Notes: a model not told the origin generated them from the sequence alone. Positions 1 through 9,342 are shown, counted from the first letter of the stretch. The stretch: 64,000 nt of DNA from Paracoccaceae bacterium (GCA_002708925.1 PAPN01000001.1:79684-143683), one strand, 5' to 3'. Program-made: numbers and translations.

Positions 1-1
1 A

Positions 2-2098
2 GCCCTGCCCCCCAGCCCGATCGAGGATCAGGACATCGCCGCCATTGTCCCCGCGCTGAACATCCTGCGCGACCTGCCCGGCAATCCGGCGGCCCTGGAC
101 CCCGAACCGCCACGGGCGCTGACCTATGGGCTGTATCAGGGCGATGTTTTGGGCACCGAAACCGGCCAGAATTATCGCGCCGCGCTGAACACGATCCTGC
201 TGCCGCGCCTTCTGGTCCGGCTTGAGACGCAAATCCAGTCCAACCTGAACAATGGCGACTTCCTGTTCGAGGCGCTCAAGACCTATCTGATGCTGGGCCT
301 TCAGGTGCCGATGGACGGCGAGCATGTGCGCCAATGGATGACCGAGGACTGGGAAAACCTGTTGCCGACCCAGCCGCAACTGCGGGCCGATCTTCTGGGG
401 CACCTGACCGGGATGCTGAACCAGCCGATGCAGGAAATCGGCCTGAACGGGCCGATGATCGAGCAGGCGCGCGGGATTCTGGCCGAAACGCCGCTGTCTG
501 AACGCGTCTATCTGTCCATCGTGACGGCCCCTCAGGCGCAGGCGCTGCGCCCCTTCCGGATCACCGATGTGGGCGGCCCGGCCGCGGCGCGGGTGCTGGT
601 GCGCCCCTCGGGGCGGCCGCTTAGCGCCGGCGTGGAAGGCGTCTATACCCATGCCGGGTTCTACGACTATGTGCTGCCGGAAATCCTGATCGCCGCCGAG
701 CGTGTGCAAAGCGATGCCCAGATCCTTGGACCCGCTGCCGGGGATGGCAGCGCGGTGTCGCTGGCGCTTTTGTCGCGCGATGTGCTGGCGCTGTATGAAA
801 ACGATTACGTGACGCGCTATGACGATCTGCTGGCCGATATCGACATTCTGCCCATGGCCAGCCTGGCTCAGGCGACCGATGTCATCAACATCCTTTCGGG
901 CCCCGTGTCGCCGCTGCGCAATATCCTTGAAGAGGTCAGCAAGCAAACCCGTCTGGCCCAGCCCCCCGCCGCCGACGTGGCGACCAATGCCACGGCCGAC
1001 CGTGCACAGAAACTGGCCATCGATCAGGTGGTTTCGAATTTCGGCACCGATGTGGAAATCCTGTTCGGCACGTTTCAAGAGTCGCTGGCCCAGATCCCCG
1101 GTCAGGATCCGGTGCAGCCCGGCCAGTTCGTCGAAGCCCGGTTTCAGTCTCTCCACCGGCTGACCGACCGCAGCAGCGGCCAGTCCGAGCTGGACCGGGC
1201 GATCCTGCTGATGACCGATGTCTATGACGAGCTGAACCGGCTCTCGCTTGGGCAGAACCTGTCATCTGCCGTGGTGGGCGGGGCGAATAATGCCTCGGCC
1301 CGGCTTCAGGCCGAGATCGGGCGTATGCCCGCCCCGCTGGAACGCTGGGCAACACAGGTTGTCGCGGCCAGCGCCGGGGCCGCCGTGGGCGGGGTCCGCA
1401 ATGAGCTGAACGCAAAATGGAAATCCGAGGTCCTGCCCTTTTGTCAGCAGGCCATCGAGGGGCGCTATCCCTTTAACCGGCAGGCCCGCGCGGATGTCGC
1501 ATTGCAGGATTTCGGACGGCTTTTCGGGCCTTCTGGCCTGTTGCACAGCTTCTTTGAACAAAACCTTGCGCAGTTTGTCGATACCACCACCGATCCCTGG
1601 CAGGTGCGCCGGGTGAATGGTGTGGATATCGGCATTTCTCAGGCCGTGGTGCGTCAGTTCCAAAACGCCGATGAAATCCGCAATGCGTTCTTTCTGGCCC
1701 CCGGTCTGCCCTCGGTCACGTTTAACGTCACCCCGGCGGCGCTGGACCCCACGGTGGCCCAAGTCACGCTGGATGTGGATGGTCAGCAGGTCATCTATGC
1801 CCACGGTCCGCCTCAGGTCAGCGCCCTGCGATGGCCCGGCACTGGCGGCGCGCGCACGCGGATCGCGTTTTCCCCGCCCGCGCCCGGACGGCAGAATGAC
1901 ATCACGCATGACGGGCCCTGGTCGCTCTTTCGGATGCTCGATAGTGCCGAATTGCGCCGCACCAACGTGACCGATCGCAACCGCGTGGTGTTCAATGTCG
2001 GCGGGCGGATCGCCATCTTCGAGCTCCGGGCCGGGACCGCGCTGAATCCCTTCACGCTGGGGGCGCTTGCGGGATTTAGCTGCCCGACCTCGATGTAA
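2..2098 (+). CDS. tssM: Type VI secretion membrane subunit TssM (IcmF family), C-terminal part
   Basis: The reading frame is open from base 2, so the start lies outside the window and only about 698 C-terminal residues are visible. TssM is the large inner-membrane subunit that, with TssL and TssJ, anchors the T6SS baseplate and sheath to the envelope. The visible part begins in the region typical of the IcmF C-terminal half (the LNILRDLPG segment and the following LLPRLLVRLE segment). It ends in a beta-rich stretch (VTFNVTPAALDP and after) matching the periplasmic C-terminal domain. The next two genes, tagF and pppA, are standard T6SS accessory genes and support the call. A full-length TssM is usually about 1,100-1,200 residues. 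Family assignment is by recognition, without a database search. Confidence 0.9.
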   Translation, partial: ALPPSPIEDQDIAAIVPALNILRDLPGNPAALDPEPPRALTYGLYQGDVLGTETGQNYRAALNTILLPRLLVRLETQIQSNLNNGDFLFEALKTYLMLGLQVPMDGEHVRQWMTEDWENLLPTQPQLRADLLGHLTGMLNQPMQEIGLNGPMIEQARGILAETPLSERVYLSIVTAPQAQALRPFRITDVGGPAAARVLVRPSGRPLSAGVEGVYTHAGFYDYVLPEILIAAERVQSDAQILGPAAGDGSAVSLALLSRDVLALYENDYVTRYDDLLADIDILPMASLAQATDVINILSGPVSPLRNILEEVSKQTRLAQPPAADVATNATADRAQKLAIDQVVSNFGTDVEILFGTFQESLAQIPGQDPVQPGQFVEARFQSLHRLTDRSSGQSELDRAILLMTDVYDELNRLSLGQNLSSAVVGGANNASARLQAEIGRMPAPLERWATQVVAASAGAAVGGVRNELNAKWKSEVLPFCQQAIEGRYPFNRQARADVALQDFGRLFGPSGLLHSFFEQNLAQFVDTTTDPWQVRRVNGVDIGISQAVVRQFQNADEIRNAFFLAPGLPSVTFNVTPAALDPTVAQVTLDVDGQQVIYAHGPPQVSALRWPGTGGARTRIAFSPPAPGRQNDITHDGPWSLFRMLDSAELRRTNVTDRNRVVFNVGGRIAIFELRAGTALNPFTLGALAGFSCPTSM

Positions 2099-2109
2099 GG
2101 GCCTCAGGG

Positions 2110-2721
2110 ATGCGCGACATGATCACCTATGGGTATTACGGAAAACTGCCTTTTGCGGGGGATTTCCTGCGGCGCGGGCTAAGCCCTGGCTTTACCTCTG
2201 CCTGGGATCGCTGGCTCCAGGGCGTGATGATCGCCGCCCCCGCACAAATGGGGCCCGAGCAATGGGCCACAGCCTATTTCAGCGCCCCGATCTGGCGGTT
2301 TTCCGTTGCGCCACAGCTTCTGGGACCGCGGGGCGCGGTGGGGATCGTGATGCCCAGCCTCGACAAGGTCGGGCGGCAGTTTCCCTTTTGCATTGCTGCC
2401 GAAACCGATCTGTCCCCCATGGCCGCCAATCTGGCGCTGCAACCCGTGGCGGACCGGCTGGAAGCGCTGGCCCTAGAGATGCTCGAAGAGGGCGCCACGC
2501 TGGCCCGTCTGGATGCCGGGCTGACCGCGTTGCCGCCCCCGGCCATGGTGGACACGGCATACGGCCCGCAGGGCGGGTCGCTTTGGGTGGCGGCCGGAAC
2601 CGATAAATCCCGTGTGCTATCCCTGCCCGGCCTGCCTTCGGACGGGGCCGAGGCCGCCGCGCTTTTCGACCTGGATGCGCTCTTTTGGGCAGGGCCGCCA
2701 CAATCGCAGGGCGCACAATGA
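2110..2721 (+). CDS. tagF: T6SS-associated protein TagF (ImpM family)
   Basis: The protein has 203 residues. It begins with the TagF hallmark GYYGKLPFAGDFLRRGL, followed by the WDRWLQ and PIWRFSV segments of the family. TagF is a cytoplasmic post-translational regulator of type VI secretion; in Pseudomonas it restrains assembly by binding the FHA protein. It sits 11 bases after tssM, and its stop overlaps the start of pppA in an ATGA, so the three genes are probably one operon. A second in-frame ATG nine bases downstream has an AGGG at a better distance and could be the true start. No fused phosphatase domain is present, unlike some PppA-TagF fusions. Confidence 0.9.
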   Translation: MRDMITYGYYGKLPFAGDFLRRGLSPGFTSAWDRWLQGVMIAAPAQMGPEQWATAYFSAPIWRFSVAPQLLGPRGAVGIVMPSLDKVGRQFPFCIAAETDLSPMAANLALQPVADRLEALALEMLEEGATLARLDAGLTALPPPAMVDTAYGPQGGSLWVAAGTDKSRVLSLPGLPSDGAEAAALFDLDALFWAGPPQSQGAQ

Positions 2722-3443
2722 CCCGGACAATCCCCAAGCCCCCCCGTTTCAGCGCCCGGACTCATGTCGGGCTTGTCCGCAAAGTGAATGAGGATTCCAT
2801 CGTCGCACGGCCCGATCTGGGGGTCTGGGCGGTGGCGGACGGGATGGGCGGGCATATGGGCGGCGACTTTGCCAGCCAGACCGTGATTGATGCGCTACTG
2901 GCCCTGCCTTCGGGTCTTGGTGCCGGCGATCTGGTCACGCACACACGGGCGGCGCTGCACGCGGCCCATACGGCCATCCGGGCTGAATCCCATCGTCACG
3001 ACAACGCAATTATCGGCGCCACCGTCGTGCTGCTGGCCCTTGCTCAGGGCCATTTCCTGTGTCTTTGGGCCGGGGATAGCCGGCTGTACCAGTGGCACGA
3101 CCAGCGGCTTATGATGATCAGTTCCGATCATTCGGTGGTAGGCGAGATGGTCTGCGCAGGGCAACTGACCTGGGACGAGGCCGAGCGCCACCAATACGCT
3201 AACCAGATCACCCGCGCCGTCGGCGTGAATGAGACACTCGCCCTTGATAAACGCCGGGGCGCGGTCACGCCGGGGGATCGTTTTTTGCTGTGCTCGGATG
3301 GGCTGACCAAATACGCCGATCACGCCACGCTGGCCCGGATGATGGCCGAATGCCCGATCGAAGCCCTTGCGGATGATCTGTTGCGCGTCGCTCTTGAGGG
3401 CGGGGCTGCGGATAATGTTTCGATCATCGCCATAGAAACCTGA
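2718..3443 (+). CDS. pppA: PP2C-family Ser/Thr phosphatase of T6SS (PppA-like)
   Basis: The protein has 241 residues and a complete PP2C fold. The first metal-binding motif is near residue 25 (VRKVNEDS), VADGMGGHMGG is near residue 45, and the late acidic motifs are LCSDGLT and AADNVS. PppA-type phosphatases reverse the threonine phosphorylation set by PpkA and so switch off T6SS assembly. The start chosen is the ATG overlapping the tagF stop (ATGA); an earlier in-frame ATG lies inside tagF. The kinase partner PpkA is not in the window and would be expected further left. Confidence 0.9.
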   Translation: MTRTIPKPPRFSARTHVGLVRKVNEDSIVARPDLGVWAVADGMGGHMGGDFASQTVIDALLALPSGLGAGDLVTHTRAALHAAHTAIRAESHRHDNAIIGATVVLLALAQGHFLCLWAGDSRLYQWHDQRLMMISSDHSVVGEMVCAGQLTWDEAERHQYANQITRAVGVNETLALDKRRGAVTPGDRFLLCSDGLTKYADHATLARMMAECPIEALADDLLRVALEGGAADNVSIIAIET

Positions 3444-3454
3444 GGGAAAACACC

Positions 3455-4480
3455 ATGGTTTGTTTCTGTCAGACACCCTCGCAGCAAATTCCGCGGATTT
3501 TTCCGCCCGGCTTCAGCATCGCGCTGCCAAAAGTGCCGATTCAGCTGATGATCGCGCCCGCGCTGTTTCCGATGGGGCGGCTTGATATTAAAATGAATGC
3601 AGCTCTTGAGGGGCTGACACTCCCGCCGATGGGTTTTGCCGGTGGGAGCATTGGCGGGCTTCTGAGCATCGCACCCACCCTGTCCATGGTCATGGGCACC
3701 TTCGCGCTGGACGGCCTGCCGACGCTTCAGGCCAGCCTGGATCAGGCCGCCGCGACCATGACGCAGAACCTGTGGCCCATGGCCGGGTGGCTGGCTTCGC
3801 TGAAAATGGCGCCGCTTCTGAACTTTGCCCTGGCGGCGCGGCTGGTGCTGGATCTGCGGGCGCTGGGGATCGACCCCGTGACCCTGACCATGCCCGCCAC
3901 GGCCCCGCCTGCCGCCAGCTTTTCCTTTGCTCTGACCACGCCAAAGCTGCAAATGGCACGGCTGATGATGGGCCTGCCCTCACTGGTCAGCATGACCGAG
4001 AGCCTGGAACTGCCCCCCCTGGGCGATCCCGGCGCGCCCGCGGCAATGAGCGGGCTGATGACGACGCTTGCCTCGATCCGGCCGCCCTCGGTGGGGATCA
4101 GCATTCCGATGCTGCAAAAGCTGGCGTTGACCCTGTCCTCGCTGGCGGTGATCAACCAGGCGTTCGGCGCTTCGGCCTTTACCCCCGGCGGGCTGGCGTC
4201 AATCAGCGCAATGCTGCATGGGCTTTCGGGGCTGCCGATCCCCTTTCCCACCGCACCCGCGCTGGCGCTGATGCCGAAACTGGATGCCTTGCCCGATCTG
4301 CCCTCGGTCATGGCCGGAGCCGATCTGTTCACGCCCGGCATGTTCGCCCCGATGATGAGCTTTTCGATGCCGAAACTGGCCTTTATGCCCGTAGCAAGCC
4401 TGATGGTCGCGATTGGGGCCTCGATGCAGCTGGCGCTGGATATGCCGGCGTTCGATCTGTGCGCGGCCTGCCCATGTTAG
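3455..4480 (+). CDS. Orphan Met/Leu/Pro-rich protein behind the T6SS genes
   Basis: I do not recognise this 341-residue protein. It starts 11 bases after pppA behind a GAGGG ribosome site and so belongs to the T6SS operon. It is built almost wholly from Leu, Ala, Pro, Ser and Met, with about 29 methionines, few charges and no long uninterrupted membrane helix. Short units of the kind L-P-x-hydrophobic recur along its length. Cysteines cluster only at the two ends: MVCFC at the start and CAACPC as the final residues. The location suggests a secreted substrate, a chaperone or a membrane-active effector of the T6SS. Nothing in the sequence shows an enzyme active site. Confidence 0.75.
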   Translation: MVCFCQTPSQQIPRIFPPGFSIALPKVPIQLMIAPALFPMGRLDIKMNAALEGLTLPPMGFAGGSIGGLLSIAPTLSMVMGTFALDGLPTLQASLDQAAATMTQNLWPMAGWLASLKMAPLLNFALAARLVLDLRALGIDPVTLTMPATAPPAASFSFALTTPKLQMARLMMGLPSLVSMTESLELPPLGDPGAPAAMSGLMTTLASIRPPSVGISIPMLQKLALTLSSLAVINQAFGASAFTPGGLASISAMLHGLSGLPIPFPTAPALALMPKLDALPDLPSVMAGADLFTPGMFAPMMSFSMPKLAFMPVASLMVAIGASMQLALDMPAFDLCAACPC

Positions 4481-4767
4481 CCGCTGCGCGGGAAAAGGGC
4501 CCGCAGATGCCCCCTTTTGGCTGTCTTTTCGCGCTTTGGCGAAAACCTCTCTGTTCAGCTTGGCCAAATCGCCCTATAGCTGTAAAAACCGGCAATGGCA
4601 TGAAAACAGAAGGTCGCCACGCGGTTTCATATGGCAATCGTTTCTTGCAATCGGAAGATACAGGTATGGATTGCTCTATGCTCGACCATTCTGGCACCGG
4701 AAATTCAGAGCCCGGCTGACACAAGCTCAGCCCAGCCAACATCTCACCAAGGATCTGAGACAAAGAC

Positions 4768-6351
4768 GTGGCAGGCCACTTGAAGATTACCCTCATCGAC
4801 GAAGTGTCGGTCAGCGTCGATGGGTCGGCGGTGCCGCTGGTATCCTCCCGAAAAACGCTGGCGCTGTTGGCTTATCTTCTGGTGTCAGGGCGCGAACAGC
4901 GCCGCGAATCCCTATGCGAGCTGTTCTTTTCCGGCACCAGTGACCCCCGCGCATCGCTGCGCTGGTCCCTGACCAAATTACGCAAGGTGCTGAACGCCGA
5001 AACCCAGGTTCTGCTGACCACGCCCAGCAGCGTTCGCATCGATATGGCGCAGGTCGATCTTGATGTCAGCTTTGTCCGGAATGTTCACGACAATCCGGCC
5101 GCACGGCTGGACGATCTGAAGGAAGCGGCAACACTTCTTTCGATCACCCCCTTCGTAGGTATCGAGATCTCTCGGGCTCAGGATTACACATTCTGGCTGA
5201 TGGGCGAATGCGAGCAATTAAAAAGCCTGCGCGGCGGCATTTTCCGCCGGCTGGCCCAAACCCCCGGCCTTTCCAACCAAGAGGCGGTCAAATGGCTGCG
5301 CACATGGGCGCGGCTTGAACCCTATTCACATGACGCCCCGCGGCTTTTGTCGGGCAAACTGTCCGAGCTGGGCCTGATGGAAGAGGCCCGGCAAGTCGCA
5401 GATAGCTACCTGGATCTGATGGGCGATCAGGCGCAGCCCCTGGACCTGGCCGACCCAGGCAGGGCCGCTGCGGTGCCCGCCCCCGCCGACCCGGCCGCGC
5501 CCGACCGCCAGACCATCGGCTTTTGCAAGGCCGCCGACGGGGTCAGCATCGCCTATGCCAGCGTCGGCGATGGCCCGCCAATCGTGAAGGCCGCGAACTG
5601 GCTGAACCATCTGGAACTTGACTGGGAAAGCCCGATTTGGGGCGACACGTTCCGTGAGCTGGCCACCGAAAACACGCTGATCCGGTATGACGAGCGCGGC
5701 AATGGCCTGTCGGACTGGGACGTGCCCGAGATCAGCTTTCGCGCTTTCGTGGAAGACCTTGAAACGGTGGTGGATCATCTGGGGCTTGAACGCTTTCCCC
5801 TGCTTGGCCTGTCGCAGGGCTGTGCGGTATCCATCGAATATGCAGTGAAATACCCCGAGAAAGTGACGGCGCTTATCCTGATCGGCGGCTATGCCTCGGG
5901 CTGGCGGATCGGGCTGCCCAAACACGAGCAGGAACAACGCGAAGCCGTGCTGACCCTGACGCGCCACGGCTGGGGAACGGCCAATCCCGCTTACCGGCAC
6001 ATCTTTTCACAGACGTTCATGCCTGACGCCGATCAAGAGCGCCTGGCCTGGTTTGACGAGTTTCAGCGCCAATGCACCTCAGCTGAAAATGCCGTGCGTT
6101 TTCAAGAGGCCTTTGGCCATATCGACGTGCGCCACCTGTTGCCGCGGGTCACAGTGCCCACACTGGTGTTGCATGCCCGCGATGACCTGCGCATTCCGCT
6201 GGATTGCGGGCGCGAGCTGGCGGCCGAGATTCCCAATGCCAAACTGGTAACGCTGGAAAGCAAAAGCCACATCATTCTGGGTGACGAACCGGCCTGGCAA
6301 AACTGCATGGACGAAATCCGCCGCTTTCTGGCCAAGCACGGCGCCGGCTAG
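4768..6351 (+). CDS. SARP/BTAD-type regulator fused to an alpha/beta hydrolase
   Basis: The protein has 527 residues and starts at GTG. Residues 1-95 look like the winged-helix DNA-binding domain of SARP regulators (SRKTLALLAYLL, then RASLRWSLTKLRK). About 100-220 resemble the helical bacterial transcriptional activation domain. A Pro/Ala-rich linker near 225-247 leads to a complete alpha/beta hydrolase domain (about 250-525). The predicted nucleophile is Ser349 in GLSQG, with an acid at Asp472/473 (HARDD) and His501 (SKSHI). The hydrolase could sense or process a small ligand that controls DNA binding; this is inference. The 287 bases upstream hold no gene and presumably carry its promoter. 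Confidence 0.82.
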   Translation: MAGHLKITLIDEVSVSVDGSAVPLVSSRKTLALLAYLLVSGREQRRESLCELFFSGTSDPRASLRWSLTKLRKVLNAETQVLLTTPSSVRIDMAQVDLDVSFVRNVHDNPAARLDDLKEAATLLSITPFVGIEISRAQDYTFWLMGECEQLKSLRGGIFRRLAQTPGLSNQEAVKWLRTWARLEPYSHDAPRLLSGKLSELGLMEEARQVADSYLDLMGDQAQPLDLADPGRAAAVPAPADPAAPDRQTIGFCKAADGVSIAYASVGDGPPIVKAANWLNHLELDWESPIWGDTFRELATENTLIRYDERGNGLSDWDVPEISFRAFVEDLETVVDHLGLERFPLLGLSQGCAVSIEYAVKYPEKVTALILIGGYASGWRIGLPKHEQEQREAVLTLTRHGWGTANPAYRHIFSQTFMPDADQERLAWFDEFQRQCTSAENAVRFQEAFGHIDVRHLLPRVTVPTLVLHARDDLRIPLDCGRELAAEIPNAKLVTLESKSHIILGDEPAWQNCMDEIRRFLAKHGAG

Positions 6352-6382
6352 ACACCCGGCGCCGTATTACGGGTCTGACCGT

Positions 6383-6727
6383 TTATTTGACGACGATCTG
6401 ACCAGTCATGCGGGGGTGAATCTCGCAATAGTATGCGTAGGTTCCGGCGCTGCCAAATTCCAGCGCCGACTGTTTGTTCCGGTTCAAACGCCCGGTGTCA
6501 AAGGTGCCGTCTTTGGCGGTGGCCGTGTGGGGCGCGCCATCCATGTTGGTAAAGACCACCGTATCCCCGGCCGAGATGGTCAGGACGGCAGGATCAAAGG
6601 CCATGCCCTTGATGGCCACGTTGTGAACGACAGCCTCGTCCGCTGCGCCCGCAGCGCTGGCCGCGGCAACAGTTGCAAGCCCGCTCAGGGCAATCTTACC
6701 GAATTGGCGTCGGGAAATATGGGTCAT
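6383..6727 (-). CDS. Tat-exported cupredoxin (plastocyanin/amicyanin-like)
   Basis: The protein has 114 residues. The N-terminus SRRQFGKIALSG followed by an Ala-rich stretch is a twin-arginine signal peptide ending near residue 28. The mature domain has the type I copper ligands His67 (GAPHTA) and Cys101, His104 and Met107 (YYCEIHPRM). Such proteins carry single electrons in the periplasm, for example between dehydrogenases and cytochromes. An upstream in-frame extension exists, but AGAGGAG lies eight bases before the chosen ATG and the Tat signal begins directly there. No partner oxidoreductase is adjacent, so the electron donor is unknown. Confidence 0.88.
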   Translation of the reverse strand: MTHISRRQFGKIALSGLATVAAASAAGAADEAVVHNVAIKGMAFDPAVLTISAGDTVVFTNMDGAPHTATAKDGTFDTGRLNRNKQSALEFGSAGTYAYYCEIHPRMTGQIVVK

Positions 6728-6950
6728 GAGAACTCCTCTCTCTACTGGGTTTTTCGTAAGTACCGCCGGGCCAGGAAAAGGTTCGGGCCGCAGGGGAATA
6801 TGTGGGGAAATGCCTTGGGGACCGTATGGCCGATCTTCCCCCGTGATCTGAAACGGCCGGGCCATCCCGTCGTTTTGCGGCCTCATGGGCGCAGGTGTAG
6901 TGACGGGAACGGCCAACAGATCAAGGGCGGCGCAAGGCCCCCATCGCGCA

Positions 6951-7610
6951 TTATCCGGTGATGAGATTACGCTTGGCCATTGCCTTGCGCATCATGGCGA
7001 TGACAGTGGCGCCCTTGGCCTTTTTCTTGGTCTTGTTCTTCACCGCATCGGTTTCGGCAATCAGATCGGCAAGTTTGCGGGCCTCGGCCTCGTTGCCTGC
7101 CTCGACCGCGAAGGCCAGGCCGATGATGTCATCCACTTCGGCCTCAAGCTTCAGATCCTTTTTCAGGGCCTTGTCTTCTTTCTTGATCGCCTTGCGGATA
7201 TAGGCCTTGTAGGGTTTGGACTTCAGGAATTCATCGCCCTTGGACAGGTCTTCGAACAGCTGTTCGGTCCGTTTCATCATCTCGTAAAAATGATTCTCAA
7301 GCCGCCGGTCTTTCATGATCCGCTGGTGCAGCTCTCCGGCATTGAGCGTCTCGTTATTGGCCGCCGCCTCATTTTCGGCCCGCTTCTTGGCATTGGCCCA
7401 GGCCACCAGCATCACCTGGCTGAGTTTCCCAAGAAAAGCCCGCTCGGCCGCGTTGGTTTTTTCGGTAAAGAACGGCACCCCCTGTTCCGGAGTGCCCAGG
7501 GTCAGCACCGCCTTATATAGATTGATGATCTTCTTGGATTTCAGATAGGCCAGGAATACTTTGTGCAGCTCCGCGTTTTTGCGGATTTTCGTCAGATGGG
7601 GCATCGGCAT
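6951..7610 (-). CDS. Hypothetical lysine-rich helical protein
   Basis: This 219-residue protein is not recognised. It is highly charged and probably almost entirely alpha-helical, with long Glu/Lys/Ala runs (residues about 80-170), a basic patch near the end (KNKTKKKAKG) and no signal peptide or membrane segment. The start is supported by AAAGGTG eight bases upstream; a second ATG two codons later is also possible. It stands alone between the cupredoxin and photolyase genes with gaps of about 140-220 bases on either side, so context gives no function. Confidence 0.7.
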   Translation of the reverse strand: MPMPHLTKIRKNAELHKVFLAYLKSKKIINLYKAVLTLGTPEQGVPFFTEKTNAAERAFLGKLSQVMLVAWANAKKRAENEAAANNETLNAGELHQRIMKDRRLENHFYEMMKRTEQLFEDLSKGDEFLKSKPYKAYIRKAIKKEDKALKKDLKLEAEVDDIIGLAFAVEAGNEAEARKLADLIAETDAVKNKTKKKAKGATVIAMMRKAMAKRNLITG

Positions 7611-7749
7611 GTGAAAGCACCTTTCGCGTTGCGGGTTATCATGGCCAGTAAGTCACCCGTTGTTCGAAAAAGGTTCATTCTCAGACAGCAGAAACATTGC
7701 CCCAAACGCGCCCGGAGCCGGGATATTCAGGAACTCTCGGTTGGTCTGT

Positions 7750-9261
7750 TTATTCATCGAATTGCGCCAGAAACTTTTGGGCCACGGCCAAATGTCCGGC
7801 TTTAGTTTCCGTGGGCATCCGCGCACCAGTGCGGCACATCATGGCCCAGCGAGGGTTACGGGAAAGGGCATCGGAATGTTTGAAAATAAACCGCCAATAT
7901 AGCCCATCCCAGATATCCGCCCAAGGCCCTTTGCCCCAATGGCTCATCTTGCGAATATAATTCGAGCCAGAAAAATATGGCTTTGTGGTGATCAGCCCCC
8001 CATCCGCGTGCTGGCTCATGGCATAGACGTTGGGCACCATCACCCAATCATAGCTGTCAACGAACATCTCCATGAACCAGCGGTAGATATCATCTGGGTC
8101 GATTTCACATAAAAACATAAAGCCACCGATGACCATCAGCCGCTCGATATGGTGGCAATAGCCGGTTTTAAGGACACGGCGGATTGTATCGTCAAGCGGG
8201 TCAATGCCTGTTGTCCCATCGTAAAACGCGGTGGGCATGGGGCGATGATGGTTCCAATGATTGGTGGTACGCATGGGGACACCAAGATCTTGGTAAGTGG
8301 CCCGCATAAATTCACGCCACCCGATGATCTGACGTATAAAACCCTCGACCGAATTGAGAGGGATAGCCCTACGCTCTGCGGTCTCTAGGGCAGCATCAAG
8401 AACCTGCCGGGGCGTCAGCAGGCCGATGTTCAGGGTTGGCGTTAACACCCCATGCCAGAGCCAGTTCTCACCCTCTACAATTGCGTCTTCATAGGTGCCA
8501 AACTGTTCGAAACGGCGTTCGAGAAATTGCTTTAGCCAGGCCGCCGCCGCGCTATGCGAGGTCGGGTAGTAAAGCGTTTCAAGCTCCCCAATCGCATGTG
8601 GAAAATCACGCAACACACTTCTGCGCGCGGCTTCGTCGATATCATCCGATAACGGCCAATCAATCCAGGGCAGGCTTTTTAGCAGGGCTTTGGGTACCTT
8701 TTTGCGGTTGTCTTCGTCAAAGCTCCATTGCCCGCCGATGGGTTGATCGCCCTGCATCAAAACGTCCAAACGGCGGCGCTGGCTTTTGTAATACTCGGCC
8801 ATGAACCATCGCTGCCGCCCGCGGGCCCATGCGTGATTGTCGGCCTGGGTGTTTAAAAAGCCTGGCGTTGGAAGGATATTTAGCCGGATACCAGCTTGGC
8901 CTGCGGCTTTGCGCAAGCGCCTTTCGGCAATGAAATCCACCGGGTCCGCCATGGCCACCCGCGTAATCCCCTCAGTGGCGAGACCTTGAAACAAGCGCAA
9001 GCAAGCATCGGCACGCCCGTCATATTGGAAGATCGTCGCTTTGAGACCACGGGCGATTAAATCCTGCTGATATCGCGCCATGCTGGCCCGGTGCAGCCAC
9101 AGTTTTTGTTTGTGAAACTTTGCCGGATATTGTGGATCCCCAAAAAACAGCGGGTCTTCGAAGAGAACCACCCTGGCCGGTGATCCCGCCAATCCGGGGT
9201 GCGCGGCAAAGAGTTGATTGGGCAACAGAAGTGTCGCTGAGAGCAAGGTTTTATCTTTCAT
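7750..9261 (-). CDS. Cryptochrome/photolyase-related protein (FeS-BCP/DPRP family) lacking the usual cluster cysteines
   Basis: The protein has 503 residues, the length of the bacterial cryptochrome/(6-4) photolyase group that includes Agrobacterium PhrB and Rhodobacter CryB. Recognisable segments are LLPNQLF at the start, YYKSQRRRLD, GFIRQIIGWREFMR, HHIERLMVIGG and SQHADGG...TKPYFSGSNYI. These proteins bind FAD and repair (6-4) photoproducts or act as blue-light receptors. The classical members hold a 4Fe-4S cluster through CxxC...C just before the YWDF motif. Here that segment reads MSHWGKGPWADIWDGLYWRF, with no cysteine. It runs in the same direction as the two genes upstream (DUF2256 and a second photolyase) and may be co-transcribed with them. 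Confidence 0.88.
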   Translation of the reverse strand: MKDKTLLSATLLLPNQLFAAHPGLAGSPARVVLFEDPLFFGDPQYPAKFHKQKLWLHRASMARYQQDLIARGLKATIFQYDGRADACLRLFQGLATEGITRVAMADPVDFIAERRLRKAAGQAGIRLNILPTPGFLNTQADNHAWARGRQRWFMAEYYKSQRRRLDVLMQGDQPIGGQWSFDEDNRKKVPKALLKSLPWIDWPLSDDIDEAARRSVLRDFPHAIGELETLYYPTSHSAAAAWLKQFLERRFEQFGTYEDAIVEGENWLWHGVLTPTLNIGLLTPRQVLDAALETAERRAIPLNSVEGFIRQIIGWREFMRATYQDLGVPMRTTNHWNHHRPMPTAFYDGTTGIDPLDDTIRRVLKTGYCHHIERLMVIGGFMFLCEIDPDDIYRWFMEMFVDSYDWVMVPNVYAMSQHADGGLITTKPYFSGSNYIRKMSHWGKGPWADIWDGLYWRFIFKHSDALSRNPRWAMMCRTGARMPTETKAGHLAVAQKFLAQFDE

Positions 9262-9342
9262 CGGGGATCTGTGATCAGGCTGGCGGTTAGGTTCAGATCG
9301 CGCAGTTTGGTGGGGATATTTTCCTCAAGCCGAACCCATCAG

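Noticed and set aside
2274..2855. Long minus-strand frames opposite tagF and pppA
   Set aside because: They are antisense to conserved T6SS genes and have Arg/Pro-rich composition typical of shadow frames in high-GC DNA.
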